NCBI GenBank assembly: GCA_964645045.1
Contig: CAZXYZ010000022.1
Location: 49,677-113,676, forward strand
From: Anammoximicrobium sp964645045
Lineage (GTDB): Bacteria; Planctomycetota; Planctomycetia; Pirellulales; Pirellulaceae
Reading direction: 5' to 3'
Length of the DNA: 64,000 bases
This document shows positions 28,676-37,694 of the stretch, piece after piece; the first letter of the stretch is position 1, and the number at the start of each line of letters is the position of its first letter. Under the pieces are notes generated by a model. It was not told where the DNA came from, did no database searches, and was given only the letters and a program-made list of their open reading frames with translations. The translations under genes were made by a program, and so were the position numbers.

Positions 28676-31192
28676 CTACCACGGCTCGCGCCGCCATGTT
28701 CTCACTTCGAACTGCCCCGCGCCGGCCGTCACCCGGACGGCGCCGGCCCGGCCGGTGATTATCGCCCGCCCGCCGGCGCCGGCGGACGCGGCCTTGACCG
28801 CGGCGTCGCCTTCGTTGGCCGCTCCGCTGATCACCACCCACTCCGGCCGGCACCAAGCGAAGAAAGCGTCCGGATCGCTGCGCGAACTGCCGTGATGCGG
28901 GGCCAAAGCCACGTCGCAATCGATCGGTTCGCCGGCCAGCACGTCGTCCATTCCCGGCGGTTCGAGGTCGCCTGTCAGCAGGATCGTGCGGCCGGCGTAA
29001 TCGGCCCGCAGCGTCAGACTGTTCGCGTTGTCGCTGCCGAGCACGCCACGGCGGGGAGGATGCAGAACGAGCCAGCGCGACGAGTCATGCACTTTCAAGC
29101 GGTCGCCTGCGTAGATCTCACCGACCGCCACGCCGCGCCGCCCAAGGGCGTCCTGCAACGCCGTTAGGGCCAGCGTCCGATTCTCGAACATCACCGGCGA
29201 GACGTACACGGCGCCGACGGAAAAACGCTCCAGCAACTCGGGCAGCGCGTTGTAGTGGTCGGCATCCGCATGGGTCAGAAGGACCGCATCCAGGTGGGTG
29301 ATCCGCCGCGACCAGAGGAACTCGGCGATCGTCCGCGCCGTGGCCTCCGGGGCGCCCATGCTGCCGGCGTCATACAGCAGCGTCTGGCCCTGAGGCAACT
29401 CCACGACGGTACACGCCCCGTGCCCCACCGCCAGAACCGTACAGACCAACGGGTCCGACCGGCCGGGCTGCCCCGGAACGTGGCGGACCGTTGTCATGGC
29501 ACCGAGCCCCAGCCAGAGAGCCAGCGCGGCCAGGCACCAGCGAGCTGGCAATCGGCGCCGGAACCAAACGGCCCAAACCGCCAGGCCACCGTAGAATCCG
29601 AGAACCCACCACCCCGCCGGCGCCGGGGTCCAGATGTGGCCGGCGGCGACTCCGTCCGCGGCATCGACCATCCACTCCAGCAGGCCCAGGCTTTGATTGC
29701 AGATCCAGCCGCACACGAAGCCGACGGGCGGCAGCAACCAGCCGAAAACCATGACGCCGAAGCCGGCAAACAAGGCCACGCCGACCGGAATCGACGCCAG
29801 CGGATTCAGCACCAGGGCAATCGGCGAGACCAGGTGGTAGCGGTAGGCGGTCAGCGGCAGTGTCACCAGCCAGATCGCCGCGCTGATCAGGAACAGCTTG
29901 CCCACCCCCCCGGCGAAGCCCTTGCTCCAGCGCACGTACCAGGGGCGGCTCTGTTCGATCAGCCGCGTCAACGGATCCGGCGCACCCCGCACCGGCAGAT
30001 ACGGACTGGACAGGTAGATCACCGCCACGGCCAGGAATGACAACTGGGTGCCCGCCTGAAACAGGGCGGCGGGATTCCAGGCGACCACAGCCACCGCCGC
30101 AGCGGCCAAGGCATTGAAACCGGACGCGCGGCGCGCCGACAGACGCGCCAGGCAAAAAGCGATCAGCAGGATCGATGCGCGGACCACCGGCGGGCGAGCA
30201 TCGGTCAGCAGGGCGTACACAACGACGAACGCGATCGCGCTGCCGATGGCCACCGTGCGGCGGAGGGCCAACAGCCGCGCGGTCCACCAGAACCCCAGAG
30301 CCAAAATCCCCACGTGGACTCCGGAGATGGCCAACAAGTGGACGGTCCCGGTGGTGACAAAGGGCTCCGTCCGCTCCCAATCCACGTGTTCGCGGGCGCC
30401 CAATAACAGGGCCGAAGCCAAGCCGGCTTGACGTTCCCACAGGTATCCCCAAAGCAGTTCGTGGCAGGGATCGCGCAGCGCGGCCAGGGCGCGGCGCCAG
30501 TTCCAAATCGATCCGGAGGCGAGCAAGGTGACCGCGTCCGGAAAGTGCGCGTCCAGCTGGAACAACTGCCGGTCGCCGCGGCGATACCATGCCGAGTCAA
30601 TGCCACCGGGATTCAGCGGGCAGGGTGGCCGCTGGAACAGGGCGAACAGCTGCAGGCGATCACCCGCCCGGACTCCCAGCAGGTGGCCGTCCACGTACAA
30701 CTCGGCCGTTCCCGAAGCAGAACTCCACGCCTGTCCGTTCCGAACCTGTATGACGCGGACCAGCAACCGCGAACGTTCGCCGGCCGGCCGGGTCCGCAGA
30801 GGATTGTCCGGCGGCGCCGCGACGCGGCGGGGAGAATTCAAGGCCACGGCCTGCAGACAAATCGGCCGCGGGACGTCCCGGGCGGCGCGGCCGAGTTCAT
30901 CCGCGCGGTACACGTTCCAGCGCTCGTGATGCCTGGCGCCGCCGGCGCCGGCGACCGCCAGCAGCAACACGAAGGCCGCCGCACGGTCGCGCCTTAGAAA
31001 CCACAGGACGAGCCAGCCCAGCAGTGCGCCGCTGCTGGCGGCCAACCAAACCGGGACAGCCACGGGCATCAGCACCGACATCGCGCAGTCGGCGAGCACC
31101 CCGAGGGCCAGTGCCGCGAGGACGACCATCAGCGGCAGGAAGCGCCGCGTCATGGCTGGCCGCAGAGGTAGGGGCGTCGAACCGTCGCTCAT
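28676..31192 (-). CDS. comEC: ComEC/Rec2-family DNA uptake protein
   Basis: 838 residues with the start at 31192 (two other in-frame ATGs, at 31228 and 31153, are possible). ComEC is the inner-membrane channel that carries single-stranded DNA into the cell during natural transformation. Order: N-terminal membrane helices and a DUF4131-type domain (up to about 240), the Competence domain with many helices (about 250-540, with LLAISGVHVGILALG), and a C-terminal metallo-beta-lactamase domain holding LTHADADHYNALPELL and a later LAPHHGSSRSDP. All three are complete. No other competence gene is nearby. Its start is 164 bp downstream of the HzsA-related gene on the same strand, with a palindrome in the gap. 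Confidence 0.92.
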   Translation of the reverse strand: MSDGSTPLPLRPAMTRRFLPLMVVLAALALGVLADCAMSVLMPVAVPVWLAASSGALLGWLVLWFLRRDRAAAFVLLLAVAGAGGARHHERWNVYRADELGRAARDVPRPICLQAVALNSPRRVAAPPDNPLRTRPAGERSRLLVRVIQVRNGQAWSSASGTAELYVDGHLLGVRAGDRLQLFALFQRPPCPLNPGGIDSAWYRRGDRQLFQLDAHFPDAVTLLASGSIWNWRRALAALRDPCHELLWGYLWERQAGLASALLLGAREHVDWERTEPFVTTGTVHLLAISGVHVGILALGFWWTARLLALRRTVAIGSAIAFVVVYALLTDARPPVVRASILLIAFCLARLSARRASGFNALAAAAVAVVAWNPAALFQAGTQLSFLAVAVIYLSSPYLPVRGAPDPLTRLIEQSRPWYVRWSKGFAGGVGKLFLISAAIWLVTLPLTAYRYHLVSPIALVLNPLASIPVGVALFAGFGVMVFGWLLPPVGFVCGWICNQSLGLLEWMVDAADGVAAGHIWTPAPAGWWVLGFYGGLAVWAVWFRRRLPARWCLAALALWLGLGAMTTVRHVPGQPGRSDPLVCTVLAVGHGACTVVELPQGQTLLYDAGSMGAPEATARTIAEFLWSRRITHLDAVLLTHADADHYNALPELLERFSVGAVYVSPVMFENRTLALTALQDALGRRGVAVGEIYAGDRLKVHDSSRWLVLHPPRRGVLGSDNANSLTLRADYAGRTILLTGDLEPPGMDDVLAGEPIDCDVALAPHHGSSRSDPDAFFAWCRPEWVVISGAANEGDAAVKAASAGAGGRAIITGRAGAVRVTAGAGQFEVRTWRREPW

Positions 31193-31252
31193 GCCGGCTA
31201 TTCGATCAATCGGCGCGGACGGTGTCAATTCAGGCCGTCAATTCAATTCAAT

Positions 31253-31310
31253 GTAGGGCGGATTGGCAAGCCGGTCGGTGTTCTCCGGCCGGCTTGCCAA
31301 TCCGTCCCAC
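31253..31310. repeat. Long imperfect palindrome
   Basis: Arms gtagggcggattggcaagcc (31253 on) and its near-complement ending at 31310 surround a 10-nt centre. It shares the gcggatt/aatccg core with the palindromes at 22627 and 33990. It lies between two genes on the minus strand. Confidence 0.75.
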
Positions 31311-31356
31311 TACCGCGTTCACGTTTTTTTGTGCGTGGACACAGGATTCAGCATCC

Positions 31357-33780
31357 TCATTCCGCCCCGCTGCCGGCTGGCTGCCACCAGAACGAACGCC
31401 AATACTTTTCGTCGGTGGCGTACGAGTCGATCGGGGCCTCCGGCGGCAGTTCCCGGGACAGGAATCCGAACCGTTGCATTTCGCGGATATAGTAGCGATT
31501 GGGCCGAAAGCCGGGCATATCGAATCGCTTGCCGGCGGCCAACTCGCCGCCCGCCATGCGGATCGCCTCGAGCAGTTTCTGATAATCCGCATCGCCTGTA
31601 TCGGCGAAGACGGCACCCTGGCAGATGCCCAAGCCGCCGGCCGCTTTGGCCAGCGGCGCGCGCACCAGCAGCGATTTGTCCGGCCGGTCCAGATTGCAGG
31701 CCGCTTCGACGCGGTACCCGTCCAGCGTCAACTTGCCTTTGTCCTGGCCGTGACAGGAAATACAGCGGGCCATCAGCACGGGCATCGGCAGCCGCACCGG
31801 ATAGACGCCGCAACCCAGGCTGGCATACGTGCCCGCGTACGGCGCACTGGCGTCGATCCACAGCCGCACCGTTCTCCGCTCTTCGTCCGACAGCTTGGCG
31901 TCGTAGTGGCTGCCGTCGATCAATTGCATCAAACGGCTGGCGGAGCTGCCGATCGTCCGCGGCGCCCGGTTTCCGACCGGTTCATTCCGGCCGTCGGCGA
32001 CCAGATTGAAGCGGCGCATGTTGTAGTAGCTGATCGACCATTGCGGCTGGTGGTCGCCGGTCAAGTCGACGCGGCCCTCGTACCGCTCGGGACAGTGGCA
32101 CGGGACGCAGTGCCGGTCCAGGATCGGCTGGATGTCCCGTGGGTAATCCGGCGGCGAGGCCAAGCCTTCGATCGGCGTAATGGTCACGGGCTTGCGGTGC
32201 TTGTTGGCCAGCAAGGCGGCCGCGCCGCTCTGCGGAAACGCCTGCGTCCGTTGTTCGTGGCAGCCCACACAGCCGCTGGTTTCGCCCGGCTGGACCGTGA
32301 CGAAGCTCTGCATCCGTTTGACCGACAAGTCGTTCTCGTCCAAGGCGACAAAGAACAAAGACCGCATCGCCGGCACCTCGAAGAGCGCGGAACCGTCCTC
32401 TTCGACGGGCACCGTACCCAACACGCGGGCCAACGTGAACGTGCCGCCCAGGCTGATCGATTCCATCCCGCCCGAAAAATGCACGGGCATGGGCAGTTGT
32501 TCCAGCACCAACAGCTTCTTGACTTCGCCGCGCTGCACGCCGGCCATGTTGCGGCCGTAATAGATATCGGCCAGGAACAGGCGTCCCGTCGCTTGCGCCT
32601 CGTCCACGCGCGGCGGCATGGCCCGCTCGCGGGGACGCGGTTGCACCGGCCGGGGTTCGTGGCACTGCAGGTGCCCCTCGGACTTGGGCAACTGGTACAC
32701 CAACTCCGTCTTCCCGTCGCCGTCCATGACAAAGATTCCTTGGCGGCTGGACACCAGGAAGCATTTTTCGGACAGGGCATAAGGATCGCGCCATACTGCC
32801 GGGCCTTTGCTGATCTGCCGTTCCGCCCGGCGATCGTCCGGCCCCAAGGTCGGATCGACGATGGCCACGTGTCCCGTGTGCTCCGGCATCCCGTGGCCCG
32901 GCGAAAATGAAGCCACCACCCGCTTGGACCCGGGAATCGGCTTGGCGTCCAGCATGGCGATGCCGCCAAACGAGTTGCCGTAAAAAGTCATCTGCCCCGT
33001 GCCGTCCGGATTTACCGTCCACAGATGGTGGAAATGGACCTGCGAGCGATCGACATACTCCCAACGCATGTACAAAATGCGGCCGTCCGGCAGAACCCAC
33101 GGCGTGTTATCGTGGTCGTTGTTGCTGGACAGCATCCGGACGTTGGAGCCATCGGCGTCGCAGCGGTACAGCGTCGCCACCCGGCTGTACCAGCAATTGA
33201 CAAACCGCCGGCAGCGGCTGGAACCGAACACGATCCCGCCGTCCGGCAAGTACGCCGGCTCGATGTCGTCGTCGGGCCCGTCCGTCAATTGCGTCAGTCC
33301 CGTCCCGTCGATGTTGATTTCGTACAAGTGATACGTCGCGGTGCCGCCTCGGCGATACGAGAACAGGACCTTCTGGCCGTCGTAATGCACTTGCGGATCG
33401 CGGACGCCGCCCAGCGGGTCGTCGAGCAGCACCGTCAATTGACCCGTGCGGAGGTTCAACCGGCACAGCCGGCCGCCGTCGCCGTAGCCGCGGAGCGCAT
33501 CGCCGTCCGGGTACTTGCCAAAGGCGTGGTCCGCCGGCGGCCCGTAGTCGCAGCTGTAATACCCGAAGCTCACGTACCAGTGATCGCGTCCCGGCACACG
33601 CACGGCAAACACAATTTCTTCGACGCCCCGCATGTCGCCGTCCAGCATCGATTGCAACAGCGGTCCGGGTTGATAACTAGGCGACTCGTCGGCTGCGGTA
33701 GCGCGACCGAAAGCGCCGATTCCATAAACGGCCGCCAAACAAAGCGCCAGTGCAGTTGAAACACGGAAGGATCTGAACAT
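31357..33780 (-). CDS. HzsA-related multihaem protein
   Basis: 807 residues; the ATG at 33780 has AAGGAG upstream and gives a signal peptide, while the longer frame does not. The N-terminal half (about 35-400) is a TolB/WD40-like propeller (repeats such as DGTGLTQLTDGPDDDIEPAYLPDG). Three CxxCH sites follow: CVGCH near 504, CVPCH near 557 and CISCH near 673. This layout, propeller, middle domain and haem-c motifs, is that of proteins annotated as HzsA-related, named after the alpha subunit of hydrazine synthase. Partner subunits HzsB/C are not here, so hydrazine synthesis is not implied. Probably exported and redox-active; substrate unknown. Confidence 0.82.
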   Translation of the reverse strand: MFRSFRVSTALALCLAAVYGIGAFGRATAADESPSYQPGPLLQSMLDGDMRGVEEIVFAVRVPGRDHWYVSFGYYSCDYGPPADHAFGKYPDGDALRGYGDGGRLCRLNLRTGQLTVLLDDPLGGVRDPQVHYDGQKVLFSYRRGGTATYHLYEINIDGTGLTQLTDGPDDDIEPAYLPDGGIVFGSSRCRRFVNCWYSRVATLYRCDADGSNVRMLSSNNDHDNTPWVLPDGRILYMRWEYVDRSQVHFHHLWTVNPDGTGQMTFYGNSFGGIAMLDAKPIPGSKRVVASFSPGHGMPEHTGHVAIVDPTLGPDDRRAERQISKGPAVWRDPYALSEKCFLVSSRQGIFVMDGDGKTELVYQLPKSEGHLQCHEPRPVQPRPRERAMPPRVDEAQATGRLFLADIYYGRNMAGVQRGEVKKLLVLEQLPMPVHFSGGMESISLGGTFTLARVLGTVPVEEDGSALFEVPAMRSLFFVALDENDLSVKRMQSFVTVQPGETSGCVGCHEQRTQAFPQSGAAALLANKHRKPVTITPIEGLASPPDYPRDIQPILDRHCVPCHCPERYEGRVDLTGDHQPQWSISYYNMRRFNLVADGRNEPVGNRAPRTIGSSASRLMQLIDGSHYDAKLSDEERRTVRLWIDASAPYAGTYASLGCGVYPVRLPMPVLMARCISCHGQDKGKLTLDGYRVEAACNLDRPDKSLLVRAPLAKAAGGLGICQGAVFADTGDADYQKLLEAIRMAGGELAAGKRFDMPGFRPNRYYIREMQRFGFLSRELPPEAPIDSYATDEKYWRSFWWQPAGSGAE

Positions 33781-34130
33781 CGCAGGAGTCTCCTTACGGG
33801 TCGGGGCCCTGTCAGCCGGCGCCGGCCGACAAAGCGGGATTGCGGCGGGGGTGCGGTTCGTTCGCCAGGCGGCGGGGGAACAGCCAATCATCCAGGCTTG
33901 TCTGTGGCTGTAGGTGTATGGCCCCATAGCCGCCGGACATTTTAGTCTTTCGATGTGCTTGTCGCAATTACAGTAGGTCGACAACACTCGTAGGACGGAT
34001 TGGCAATCCGTTCTACATTCCGAAATCACACAGGTTATTCCAGCGCGGACCCTAACTTGCAGCGAACTGGCCACGCGAACCTGCGAGCCCCCGTCTTGCA
34101 GTCGCTGGGTGGTATCGGTACGCTACACGA
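33781..34130. other. Divergent intergenic region
   Basis: 350 bp with no gene. It contains the palindrome at 33990-34016 and presumably the promoter of the HzsA-related gene. Confidence 0.5.
33990..34016. repeat. Palindrome, gtaggacggatt family
   Basis: gtaggacggatt, GGC, aatccgttctac: 12-bp arms with one G-T mismatch. Same core as 22627-22647 and 31253-31310. Confidence 0.8.
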
Positions 34131-34721
34131 ATGAGCGCCGTCAAGAAACCCCAACTCGTTACGGTCGAAGACTATCTCGCCGGAGAACTCGTCTCGCCCG
34201 TCAAGCACGAGTACCTGGGCGGGGTCCTGTATGCGATGGCGGGGGCGCGAAACGCGCATAACCTTGTCGCGACCAACGTCCTCGGCAGCTTGCACGCCCG
34301 GCTCCGCGGACGCCGCTGTAGACCCTACAATTCGGACACGAAAATCCGGCTCCGGTTGCCGACTCACGTACGGTTCTACTATCCTGACGTGCCGGTAACC
34401 TGCCGGCCCAATCCCCAGACCGATTCGTACCAGGATGAGCCAGCGATCATCGTGGAGGTTGTATCCCGCAAGACACGGCGCACGGACGATGGGGAAAAGA
34501 AAGACGCCTACCTTACCATCCCGTCGCTGTGCGCGTACCTGCTCGTCGAGCAGGCATCGCCAACGGTCGTCGTCCATCGTCGCACGGAGCAAGGTTTTGT
34601 CCGAGAAGTCTTCGATGGTTTGGAGACGATGATCCCCCTGGGCGAAATCGAAACGGAACTGCCCCTCGCGGAAATCTACGACGGCATCCACTTCGCGCCC
34701 GAATCCGATGACGAACCCTGA
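34131..34721 (+). CDS. Uma2-family PD-(D/E)xK nuclease-like protein
   Basis: 196 residues. Uma2 (DUF820) proteins have a restriction-endonuclease-like fold. The motif Asp in YYPDVPV (about 87) and the Glu-x-Lys-like segment IIVEVVSRKT (about 107-116) are in the expected order, preceded by KHEYLGGVLYAMAGA, a family hallmark. No methyltransferase or other partner sits beside it. These genes occur in many copies in some phyla, with no settled role. No clear ribosome site precedes the ATG. Confidence 0.85.
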   Translation: MSAVKKPQLVTVEDYLAGELVSPVKHEYLGGVLYAMAGARNAHNLVATNVLGSLHARLRGRRCRPYNSDTKIRLRLPTHVRFYYPDVPVTCRPNPQTDSYQDEPAIIVEVVSRKTRRTDDGEKKDAYLTIPSLCAYLLVEQASPTVVVHRRTEQGFVREVFDGLETMIPLGEIETELPLAEIYDGIHFAPESDDEP

Positions 34722-34773
34722 AGTGCCGACCTGCTTCGTCCTTTGCCCGCTTGCCCGCCACAGGTAACCTCCC

Positions 34774-35820
34774 ATGCGAAAAGTTTCGGATCTCAACGTC
34801 GCCTCCAACATCCCCTTGCCGGCGCCCGCCTTGACGTTGTACGAGATCCCGCGGTCCGAGGCCCAGGAAGAATTCGTGGCGGAATCGCGGCACATCATTC
34901 GCAGCATCATTCAGCGCCGCGACCCGCGGTTCCTGCTGATCGTCGGGCCGTGTTCGATTCACGATTGCCAGGCCGGCCGCGACTATGCATCGCGGCTGCG
35001 CGGGTTGATCGACCGCGTCCAGGACAAGCTTTACGTGGTCATGCGGTGCTATTTTGAAAAGCCCCGCTCGACGGTCGGCTGGAAGGGGCTGATCATGGAC
35101 CCGCACCTGGACGGCTCGCACAACATTCCCGAGGGCTTGCGGCTGGCCCGGCGTTTCCTGCGCGACGTCATCGACCTGGGCGTGCCCACCGCGACCGAGT
35201 TGCTGGATCCCATCACGCCGCAGTACATCGCCGACTTGATCTGCTGGTCGGCCATCGGTGCGCGGACAACGGAATCGCAGACGCACCGCCAAATGGCATC
35301 GGGCTTGTCCATGCCGCTGGGCTTCAAGAACACCACGCCGGGCACGATCGAGCCCGCAGTGAACGCCATCAAAGCCGCTCGCGAGCCGCAGACATTTCTG
35401 GGAATCAGCGGCGACGGAGTGGCCTCCGCCGTCTCGACCAAGGGGAATCCCGATTGTCACATCGTCCTGCGCGGCGGGGACCACGGGCCGAATTATTCCG
35501 CCGAACATGTCGCCGAAGCCGAGCGGCAGCTGGCGCACGCAGGACTGGACCAGGCGATTCTGATCGACTGCAGCCACGGCAACAGCGGCAAAGACGCCCG
35601 CCGGCAACCGGAGGTCCTGCGGTACGTCGCCGGCCTGCGGGCCGCCGGCACGGCTTCGGTGTTCGGGACCATGCTGGAAAGCAATCTGCTGGCCGGCCAG
35701 CAGCCGTTTCCGCGGTCCTTGGATTCGCTGGTCTACGGCCAATCGATCACCGACGCATGCATCGATTGGGACACGACCGAGCGGCTGGTGTTGGAGGTGG
35801 CGGAACAGTTGGCAAACTGA
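34774..35820 (+). CDS. aroG: 3-deoxy-7-phosphoheptulonate synthase, class I
   Basis: Condenses phosphoenolpyruvate and erythrose 4-phosphate to open the shikimate pathway. 348 residues, normal length. Class I signatures: LLIVGPCSIHD, VMRCYFEKPRSTVGWKG, GARTTESQTHRQMASGLSMP and VLRGGDHGPNY. The ligand Cys in PCSIHD, Lys in EKPR, His in DCSHGNS and Glu in FGTMLESNL are present. It could equally be named aroF or aroH; the isoform cannot be told. It lies alone among accessory genes, with a GNAT gene 34 bp downstream. Confidence 0.95.
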   Translation: MRKVSDLNVASNIPLPAPALTLYEIPRSEAQEEFVAESRHIIRSIIQRRDPRFLLIVGPCSIHDCQAGRDYASRLRGLIDRVQDKLYVVMRCYFEKPRSTVGWKGLIMDPHLDGSHNIPEGLRLARRFLRDVIDLGVPTATELLDPITPQYIADLICWSAIGARTTESQTHRQMASGLSMPLGFKNTTPGTIEPAVNAIKAAREPQTFLGISGDGVASAVSTKGNPDCHIVLRGGDHGPNYSAEHVAEAERQLAHAGLDQAILIDCSHGNSGKDARRQPEVLRYVAGLRAAGTASVFGTMLESNLLAGQQPFPRSLDSLVYGQSITDACIDWDTTERLVLEVAEQLAN

Positions 35821-35854
35821 ACAACGATCCGCTTTCTTGATCCGCGAGGCAATC

Positions 35855-36313
35855 GTGAACGCAACGTATCAGCTGGAGCCGGACCTGGAACCGAGTGAGT
35901 TCATCGACGTGCTCGAACGTTCGACGCTGGCCGAACGCCGCCCGGTCGACGATCCGGAAGCGATTCGCGGCATGCTGCGCCACGCCGACTTGATCGTCAC
36001 GGCGCGGCGCGACGGCCGGCTGGTCGGTGTTTCGCGTGCCATCACGGACTGGACCTTCTGCACCTACCTATCCGACCTGGCGGTCGACACGGCGCATCAG
36101 GGTCAAGGCATCGGCCGGGAACTGCTGCGCCGCACGCACCAGGCCGCCGGCCTGCACACCACGCTGTACCTAGTCTCCGCTCCGAAAGCCGAAACTTACT
36201 ATCCGCACATCGGCATGACCCAGCACCATTCATGTTGGTTCGTACCGCGTCAGGTCTCGGTTCCTGCCCAGGCGGATCAGGACGCTGTCGACGAAGTACC
36301 GCGAAGAGAATAA
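35855..36313 (+). CDS. GNAT-family N-acetyltransferase
   Basis: 152 residues from a GTG with GAGG eight bases upstream; a TTG at 35837 is an alternative. The acetyl-CoA loop is visible as DTAHQGQGIGRELLRRTHQ (Q/RxxGxG), preceded by TYLSDLAVD and followed by YLVSAPKAETYYPHIGM. The C-terminal YYPHIGMTQHHSCW is an odd ending for the family. Acetyl acceptor unknown. It follows DAHP synthase by 34 bp but is unlikely to share its function. Confidence 0.85.
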   Translation: MNATYQLEPDLEPSEFIDVLERSTLAERRPVDDPEAIRGMLRHADLIVTARRDGRLVGVSRAITDWTFCTYLSDLAVDTAHQGQGIGRELLRRTHQAAGLHTTLYLVSAPKAETYYPHIGMTQHHSCWFVPRQVSVPAQADQDAVDEVPRRE

Positions 36314-36383
36314 GATCAAGGCGGTGTGGGTTGTCTTTAAGAAACGGATGAAGCAACTTATCGAGACCTTGGGCCTGCTGACG

Positions 36384-36584
36384 ATGACTCCTGACGAAGC
36401 CTTAGAAGAACAAGTCCGCCGATACCGGCAGATGACCGGCGAGCAGCGGTTGCTGATTGCGCTGCGGTTGCACGAACTGTGCTGTGACATCGCCCGCGAC
36501 GCCATTCGGCATCAGTTCCCCGGCGCGGCGCCGGAGGAAGTCGAGCGGCATTTGCACCGCCGCCTGGAGTTGGCCCGCTCATGA
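36384..36584 (+). CDS. Small hypothetical protein paired with nucleotidyltransferase
   Basis: 66 residues from ATG 36384 (in-frame starts at 36348 and 36324 add up to 20). The helical pattern MTPDEALEEQVRRYRQM then ARDAIRHQFPGA and a closing RRLELARS belong to a small family that, as far as I recall, precedes predicted nucleotidyltransferases in planctomycetes and cyanobacteria. That is the case here: its TGA overlaps the next ATG by four bases (ATGA), a sign of translational coupling. A toxin-antitoxin-like role is speculation. Confidence 0.7.
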   Translation: MTPDEALEEQVRRYRQMTGEQRLLIALRLHELCCDIARDAIRHQFPGAAPEEVERHLHRRLELARS

Positions 36585-36853
36585 CAGAACAGGAACTGCT
36601 GGTCGACTGCCTGCAGCGTCTCAACCGATTGGCCGTGGATTACTTCCTCGCCGGATCGATGGCCAGTAATTACTGGGGCATTCCGCGTACGACCCACGAT
36701 TTGGACTTCGTGCTGCAATTCCCGCCATCCGAGGTGCCGCGCGTCGTCGCGGCATTTGAGGGAGGATACCTGCGCCGGTGGGCGGCAGGACTGAACGTTA
36801 CGGAGTTGCTGGAAGACATCCTGGCCGGCCGCGTCCGGCCGAAAACCACCTGA
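36581..36853 (+). pseudogene. Nucleotidyltransferase with internal deletion
   Basis: 90 residues, coupled by an ATGA overlap to the previous gene. The N-terminal half (VDYFLAGSMASNYWGIPRTT, DLDFVLQF) is the start of a nucleotidyltransferase fold with the GSxAS and DLD motifs. It then jumps after VVAAFEGG straight to YLRRWAAGLNVTELLEDIL and a basic end, which in full-length relatives is the C-terminus about 80-100 residues later. The centre with the third catalytic acid and most of the fold is therefore missing, with no frameshift. Probably non-functional or reduced. Based on remembered family architecture. Confidence 0.6.
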
Positions 36854-36932
36854 CGTCGACGTGCCGAGCTTTTGGGGTTGAGCAACGATCTTCTGCTGGA
36901 CGAACGGTCGGCAGGATGGTAGTTTAGGTGGC

Positions 36933-37208
36933 ATGAGCGACACGGTTATGACCATCGAGGATTTTGCGGCTCATCTGCCCGAATTGGTCGAGCAGATCCA
37001 TGCGCAGGGCGATGCGGCAGTGATCGTCAGGGCTGGGCGCCCCGTCGTGCGGATTGTTCCCATCCCAGCGGCAGATGAAGGTCCGGAAGACCTGGTCGCA
37101 TTTTTGCGTCGATGGCGAAGCGAGTATCCTCAGCCCGATGAGCAATTCGCGGACGACATTGAAGCAAGCCGCCGAGCCGTCCAAGGACCGCGCGATCCAT
37201 GGGACTGA
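36933..37208 (+). CDS. Phd/YefM-like antitoxin
   Basis: 91 residues. The start MSDTVMTIEDFAAHLPELVEQI followed by AVIVRAGRPVVRIVPIP is the beta-hairpin/ribbon N-terminal pattern of Phd/YefM and VapB antitoxins, which bind operator DNA. The C-terminal acidic segment (EQFADDIEASRRAVQ) would wrap the toxin. Its TGA overlaps the start of the PIN-domain gene, so the two are cotranscribed. Autoregulation is expected but the operator was not located. Confidence 0.8.
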   Translation: MSDTVMTIEDFAAHLPELVEQIHAQGDAAVIVRAGRPVVRIVPIPAADEGPEDLVAFLRRWRSEYPQPDEQFADDIEASRRAVQGPRDPWD

Positions 37209-37612
37209 TCTTAGACTCCTCCGTTTTGGTCGCGTTTGAGCGGCGCCGTTTCGATTTGGAACGGCTTCTTGACGACTTCTCGCCGCCTGCAATCGCAGCG
37301 GTCACGGCCGCCGAATTGCTGATCGGCATGGAGCGGGCGGACACTCCCCAACGGCGAGCCCGCCGCGAGTCGTTCGTCGAGAACATTTTCGCCCGAGTGC
37401 CGATCATCCCTTTTGACCTGCCGCAGGCACGTCTATTCGCGGCCCACTTTGCCGATCTGACACGCCGCGGACAGATGATCGGCGATCGCGACCTGCAAAT
37501 CGCCGTGACCGCGCTGCATTTGGACTGCGAGTTGGCGCCCCTGAACATTGGCGAATTCGAGCGTGTCACCAACCTGCGACTGGTAGACGTGGCCACGTAT
37601 CGGTTCATCTGA
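37199..37612 (+). CDS. VapC-like PIN-domain ribonuclease toxin
   Basis: 137 residues overlapping the antitoxin gene by ten bases. PIN domain acids: Asp in LILDSSVLVAFERR, Glu in TAAELLIGMERA, Asp in MIGDRDLQIAVTAL and the C-terminal ELAPLNIGEFERV region, where an Asn/Asp normally completes the metal site (RNxxDF). VapC toxins cleave specific RNAs. Together with the upstream gene this is a complete VapBC-type module. Confidence 0.85.
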   Translation: MGLILDSSVLVAFERRRFDLERLLDDFSPPAIAAVTAAELLIGMERADTPQRRARRESFVENIFARVPIIPFDLPQARLFAAHFADLTRRGQMIGDRDLQIAVTALHLDCELAPLNIGEFERVTNLRLVDVATYRFI

Positions 37613-37639
37613 ATCGCCCTTGCACACTCGAATGAAGAC

Positions 37640-37694
37640 GGGACATTCTATTCTTCTGCCTCACCCGGATGGTCACGAAAAAGTAGAATGTCCC
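37640..37694. repeat. Inverted partner of the 29-bp array
   Basis: gggacattcta (37640-37650) is the exact reverse complement of tagaatgtccc (37684-37694) in the first array unit, giving an 11-bp stem with a 33-nt loop. Confidence 0.7.

Noticed and set aside
31357..33780. Evidence for anammox metabolism
   Set aside because: Only an HzsA-like architecture; no HzsB/HzsC or hydrazine dehydrogenase, and such homologues occur in non-anammox planctomycetes.
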